From: Micavibrio aeruginosavorus
Lineage (GTDB): Bacteria > Pseudomonadota > Alphaproteobacteria > Micavibrionales > Micavibrionaceae
Reading direction: 5' to 3'
DNA length: 6,519 nucleotides
Assembly (NCBI GenBank): GCA_003241475.1
Contig: QFQB01000108.1
Coordinates: 1-6,519, forward strand
Under the pieces are notes generated by a model that did no database searches, had not been told where the DNA came from, and saw only the letters and a list, made by a program, of their open reading frames with translations. Below, one piece after another: positions 4,385 to 6,519 of this stretch (the stretch's first letter is position 1; each line of letters starts with the position of its first letter). The translations under genes were made by a program, and so were the position numbers.

Positions 4385-6519
4385 CACACCTCTATAACGG
4401 AAAAAGTTAACATATCGGTGCGAGATATCTTGCGCCCCTCTCTCCTTTTGGCCGTCCTTTATATCGCTACGGGAAAAATTGGTTTGGAACTGGCTGTTCC
4501 GCCTGGCTATGCAACTATGATTTGGCCGCCCTCTGGAATTGCCGTAGGTATGTTCCTTGTATACGGATGGCGTCTGTGGCCTGGTATTTTGATTGGATCT
4601 TTCCTTTTGAATTCCTATGTGGGAGGAGCATTCGAAACGCCGTCTCTTTTTTTCGATGTGCATCACATAGTGCCTGCGGCAACGATCGCTGCTGGATCAA
4701 CATTGCAATCGCTAGTAAGTTGGCTTCTTGCCGATAGACTGATTGGATTGCCACTGAATATATCGCGTGTAAGGCAAGTGTCATTCCTATTCTTCTTATG
4801 CGGTCCGCTCGCTTGCATAATTGCTGCTTCAGTCGGTACGGCAACGCTTTATAAGTTCAATCTCATCGGCATGGGAGACATAGGCGGTAACTGGTTATCA
4901 TGGTGGTCAGGCGATGTATTTGGCATTCTTGTTTTTACTCCATTGATTATCTTATCTCCTCTGGGGGCGCGTGAAAAATTACGCTGGAAAGGGAGTATTA
5001 TAAGCAGTCTCCCGTTTCTAGCCATTTTAACAATTATATTACCCTTGGGCTTGAGCTTTTACGTTTGGAAAATAACGTCTGAGAAAGCTTACGCGGAATC
5101 ATCCGTTGAGTTTAATTCTCTTGTTCAGGACAACGAAAACGCCTTGATGAGCCGGATGATGTCATACAGCCATGCTTTGTCTGGCGGGCTAGCTTTCTTT
5201 CAGAATGTACCGTCCTTGACACGGGAAACATGGAACAACTATGCATCTTCAATTGCATTGCGTGATAATTACCCTGGCATTAATGGTATAGGGGTCATCT
5301 ATCCCGTGGAGTCTGGAAATTTAAAAACTTTTGTGGATTCTGCTCGCAAAGACGGAGCACCTGATTTTAATATCAGGCAAGAAATTAATTCAGAAACGAA
5401 CTATCTGATAAAATATATATACCCTGAGGAGAATAACGAAGCGGCGATAGGTCTTAATATAGCGTTCGAAAAAAACAGGAAAGACGCCGCCGATATTTCA
5501 CGAGATACAGCAAAACCAACGATTACTCGTAAGATCATTTTGGTACAGGATAAAAAGAAATCACCTGGATTTTTACTCATGTATCCTATTTATGATCCAT
5601 CATTCAGGCGCGCAACGATAGAGCAAAGACGCGATGCTTTTCGTGGATGGATTTATGCTCCATTTGTCGCTTCAAAGTTTTTTGAAAGTTTGACTGAGGG
5701 GCAAGAAAGATTTTTTCAGTTGCGCATTTATGACGGACAAACAGAAGATCCAAAAAATCTTATATATTCGTCTAAGAATGAAGGCGCATTTTCGACGCAT
5801 CCATCATTTCGTGTCGTAAAGACTATAGATGTCATGCAACAAAAATGGCTGGCTGTGTGGGAGAGCACCAAAACCTATGATAGGCGTGAGGCCAGCGACG
5901 AACCTCTGATAGTATTGATATGGGGGTTATCTTTTACCTTCATGTTTACCGTTCTCCTCATAGTTTTTTCAGTTCGTCGTCTTACAACGCTGGAACTGAT
6001 TGTGCGTGACCGTGCTTATTTAATACCGACTTTAGTTTTTTTGATGACTTTTGGTGGTGCATTCTGTCTTTACAAAGTCGTTAGAGATAAGGAGGAAACA
6101 TACATCGCCTATGCCTTGGAAAGCCAAGCGGAATCAATGGCCTCAATAATTTCAGTAGACTCGCGTGAAATATTGTTAGCCATGAGGCGTATGGGTGATA
6201 GATGGACAGATTCAAATAGAACATCAATTTCTTTGTGGAGAGATGATGCGAAAAACTATGTAGAAGATTTTTTTAGTTTAAACGCAGTGGCATGGGTTGA
6301 TGAAACATATCACATACGTAACATATTTCCTTTGTCAGGTTACGAGCGACAAGTCGGACTAAGTATAGCTGACAGCCGAGAAAAGCAAAAAATGCTATTT
6401 GAAATCACAAAAAAATCTAAAGAGCATGTAAGTGTTCCCATTCAGTTATTAAACGGAGAAATAGGATTTTCAGTATACGTACCCATTAGAAAAGATAATA
6501 AAAATGATGGTTTTATTGT
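4379..6519 (+). CDS. MASE1/CHASE membrane sensor protein, 5' part (continues past right edge)
   Basis: An open frame of 713 codons starts at ATG 4379, the only ATG after the in-frame stop at 4343-4345, and runs off the window. Residues about 17-230 form a MASE1 multi-helix membrane sensor, recognised by LYIATGKIGLELA, then IWPPSGIAVG and YGWRLWPGILIGSFLLN; its last helix is about 211-231. A periplasmic CHASE domain follows (about 243-450), with YPGINGIGVIYPV (around 298-310) and FLLMYPIYD as landmarks. It is closed by a helix at about 510-532. After a short cytoplasmic turn, another helix (547-568) leads to a second putative extracytoplasmic domain (569 on), with AVAWVDETYHIRNIFPL and a late GFSVYVPI. 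That region resembles sensor domains of some histidine kinases, but I cannot name its family. The output domain is not visible. MASE1/CHASE proteins usually end in a histidine kinase or in GGDEF/EAL domains, either of which would fit beside two response regulators. The gene starts 14 bp after the receiver gene with a poor ribosome site, suggesting translational coupling. Confidence 0.88.
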   Translation, partial: MPHTSITEKVNISVRDILRPSLLLAVLYIATGKIGLELAVPPGYATMIWPPSGIAVGMFLVYGWRLWPGILIGSFLLNSYVGGAFETPSLFFDVHHIVPAATIAAGSTLQSLVSWLLADRLIGLPLNISRVRQVSFLFFLCGPLACIIAASVGTATLYKFNLIGMGDIGGNWLSWWSGDVFGILVFTPLIILSPLGAREKLRWKGSIISSLPFLAILTIILPLGLSFYVWKITSEKAYAESSVEFNSLVQDNENALMSRMMSYSHALSGGLAFFQNVPSLTRETWNNYASSIALRDNYPGINGIGVIYPVESGNLKTFVDSARKDGAPDFNIRQEINSETNYLIKYIYPEENNEAAIGLNIAFEKNRKDAADISRDTAKPTITRKIILVQDKKKSPGFLLMYPIYDPSFRRATIEQRRDAFRGWIYAPFVASKFFESLTEGQERFFQLRIYDGQTEDPKNLIYSSKNEGAFSTHPSFRVVKTIDVMQQKWLAVWESTKTYDRREASDEPLIVLIWGLSFTFMFTVLLIVFSVRRLTTLELIVRDRAYLIPTLVFLMTFGGAFCLYKVVRDKEETYIAYALESQAESMASIISVDSREILLAMRRMGDRWTDSNRTSISLWRDDAKNYVEDFFSLNAVAWVDETYHIRNIFPLSGYERQVGLSIADSREKQKMLFEITKKSKEHVSVPIQLLNGEIGFSVYVPIRKDNKNDGFI

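Noticed and set aside
4172..4666. 164-codon minus-strand open frame spanning the receiver and MASE1 genes
   Set aside because: It crosses two well supported plus-strand genes and shows no domain or ribosome site.
4515..4844. Overlapping open frames on both strands inside the MASE1 region
   Set aside because: Both are out of frame with the clear MASE1 motifs (WPPSG, YGWRLWPG) and have no motifs of their own.

Overview
This window looks like an accessory sensory and motility locus of a Gram-negative bacterium, most likely an alphaproteobacterium. That assignment is inferred from protein style: the region between HAMP and signalling domain in the chemoreceptor, with its RRAYYRKI..GMPG segment, and the C-terminal tail of the PAS protein resemble alphaproteobacterial relatives known to me. 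GC content is moderate by eye. I see no RNA gene, insertion sequence, CRISPR array or prophage part.

Layout: the left edge holds the 5' part of an unrecognised minus-strand gene (start at 488, 3' end outside the window). A 175-bp divergent intergenic region follows. It carries a good sigma-54 (-24/-12) promoter match facing the minus-strand gene, a cluster of inverted repeats about 100 bp upstream of that promoter's predicted start site, and a perfect TATAAT box placed so that the rightward transcript could start on the A of the next gene's ATG. To the right come five plus-strand genes: an NtrC-family sigma-54-dependent response regulator (664-2022); an Aer-like PAS protein with no transducer of its own (2074-2631); a methyl-accepting chemoreceptor with almost no extracytoplasmic domain (2656-3981); a stand-alone CheY-like receiver (3996-4364); and the first 713 codons of a large MASE1/CHASE membrane sensor that runs off the right edge (4379 onward). 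The last four are separated by only 24, 14 and 14 bp and are probably one operon. The 51-bp gap after the regulator holds no convincing terminator.

How the genes may work together: the PAS protein plus the ectodomain-poor chemoreceptor match the two-protein energy-taxis design known from Campylobacter CetB/CetA, in which a flavin PAS protein senses redox state and passes it to a separate membrane transducer. The CheY-like protein could be a dedicated output or phosphate sink, and the MASE1/CHASE protein a second, ligand-sensing input whose effector domain is not visible. The NtrC-family regulator has an intact GAFTGA loop and so should work with sigma-54. The divergent gene with a sigma-54-type promoter is its most obvious target. 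The regulatory link and the partner assignments are inference; the domain calls rest on motifs visible in the sequence.
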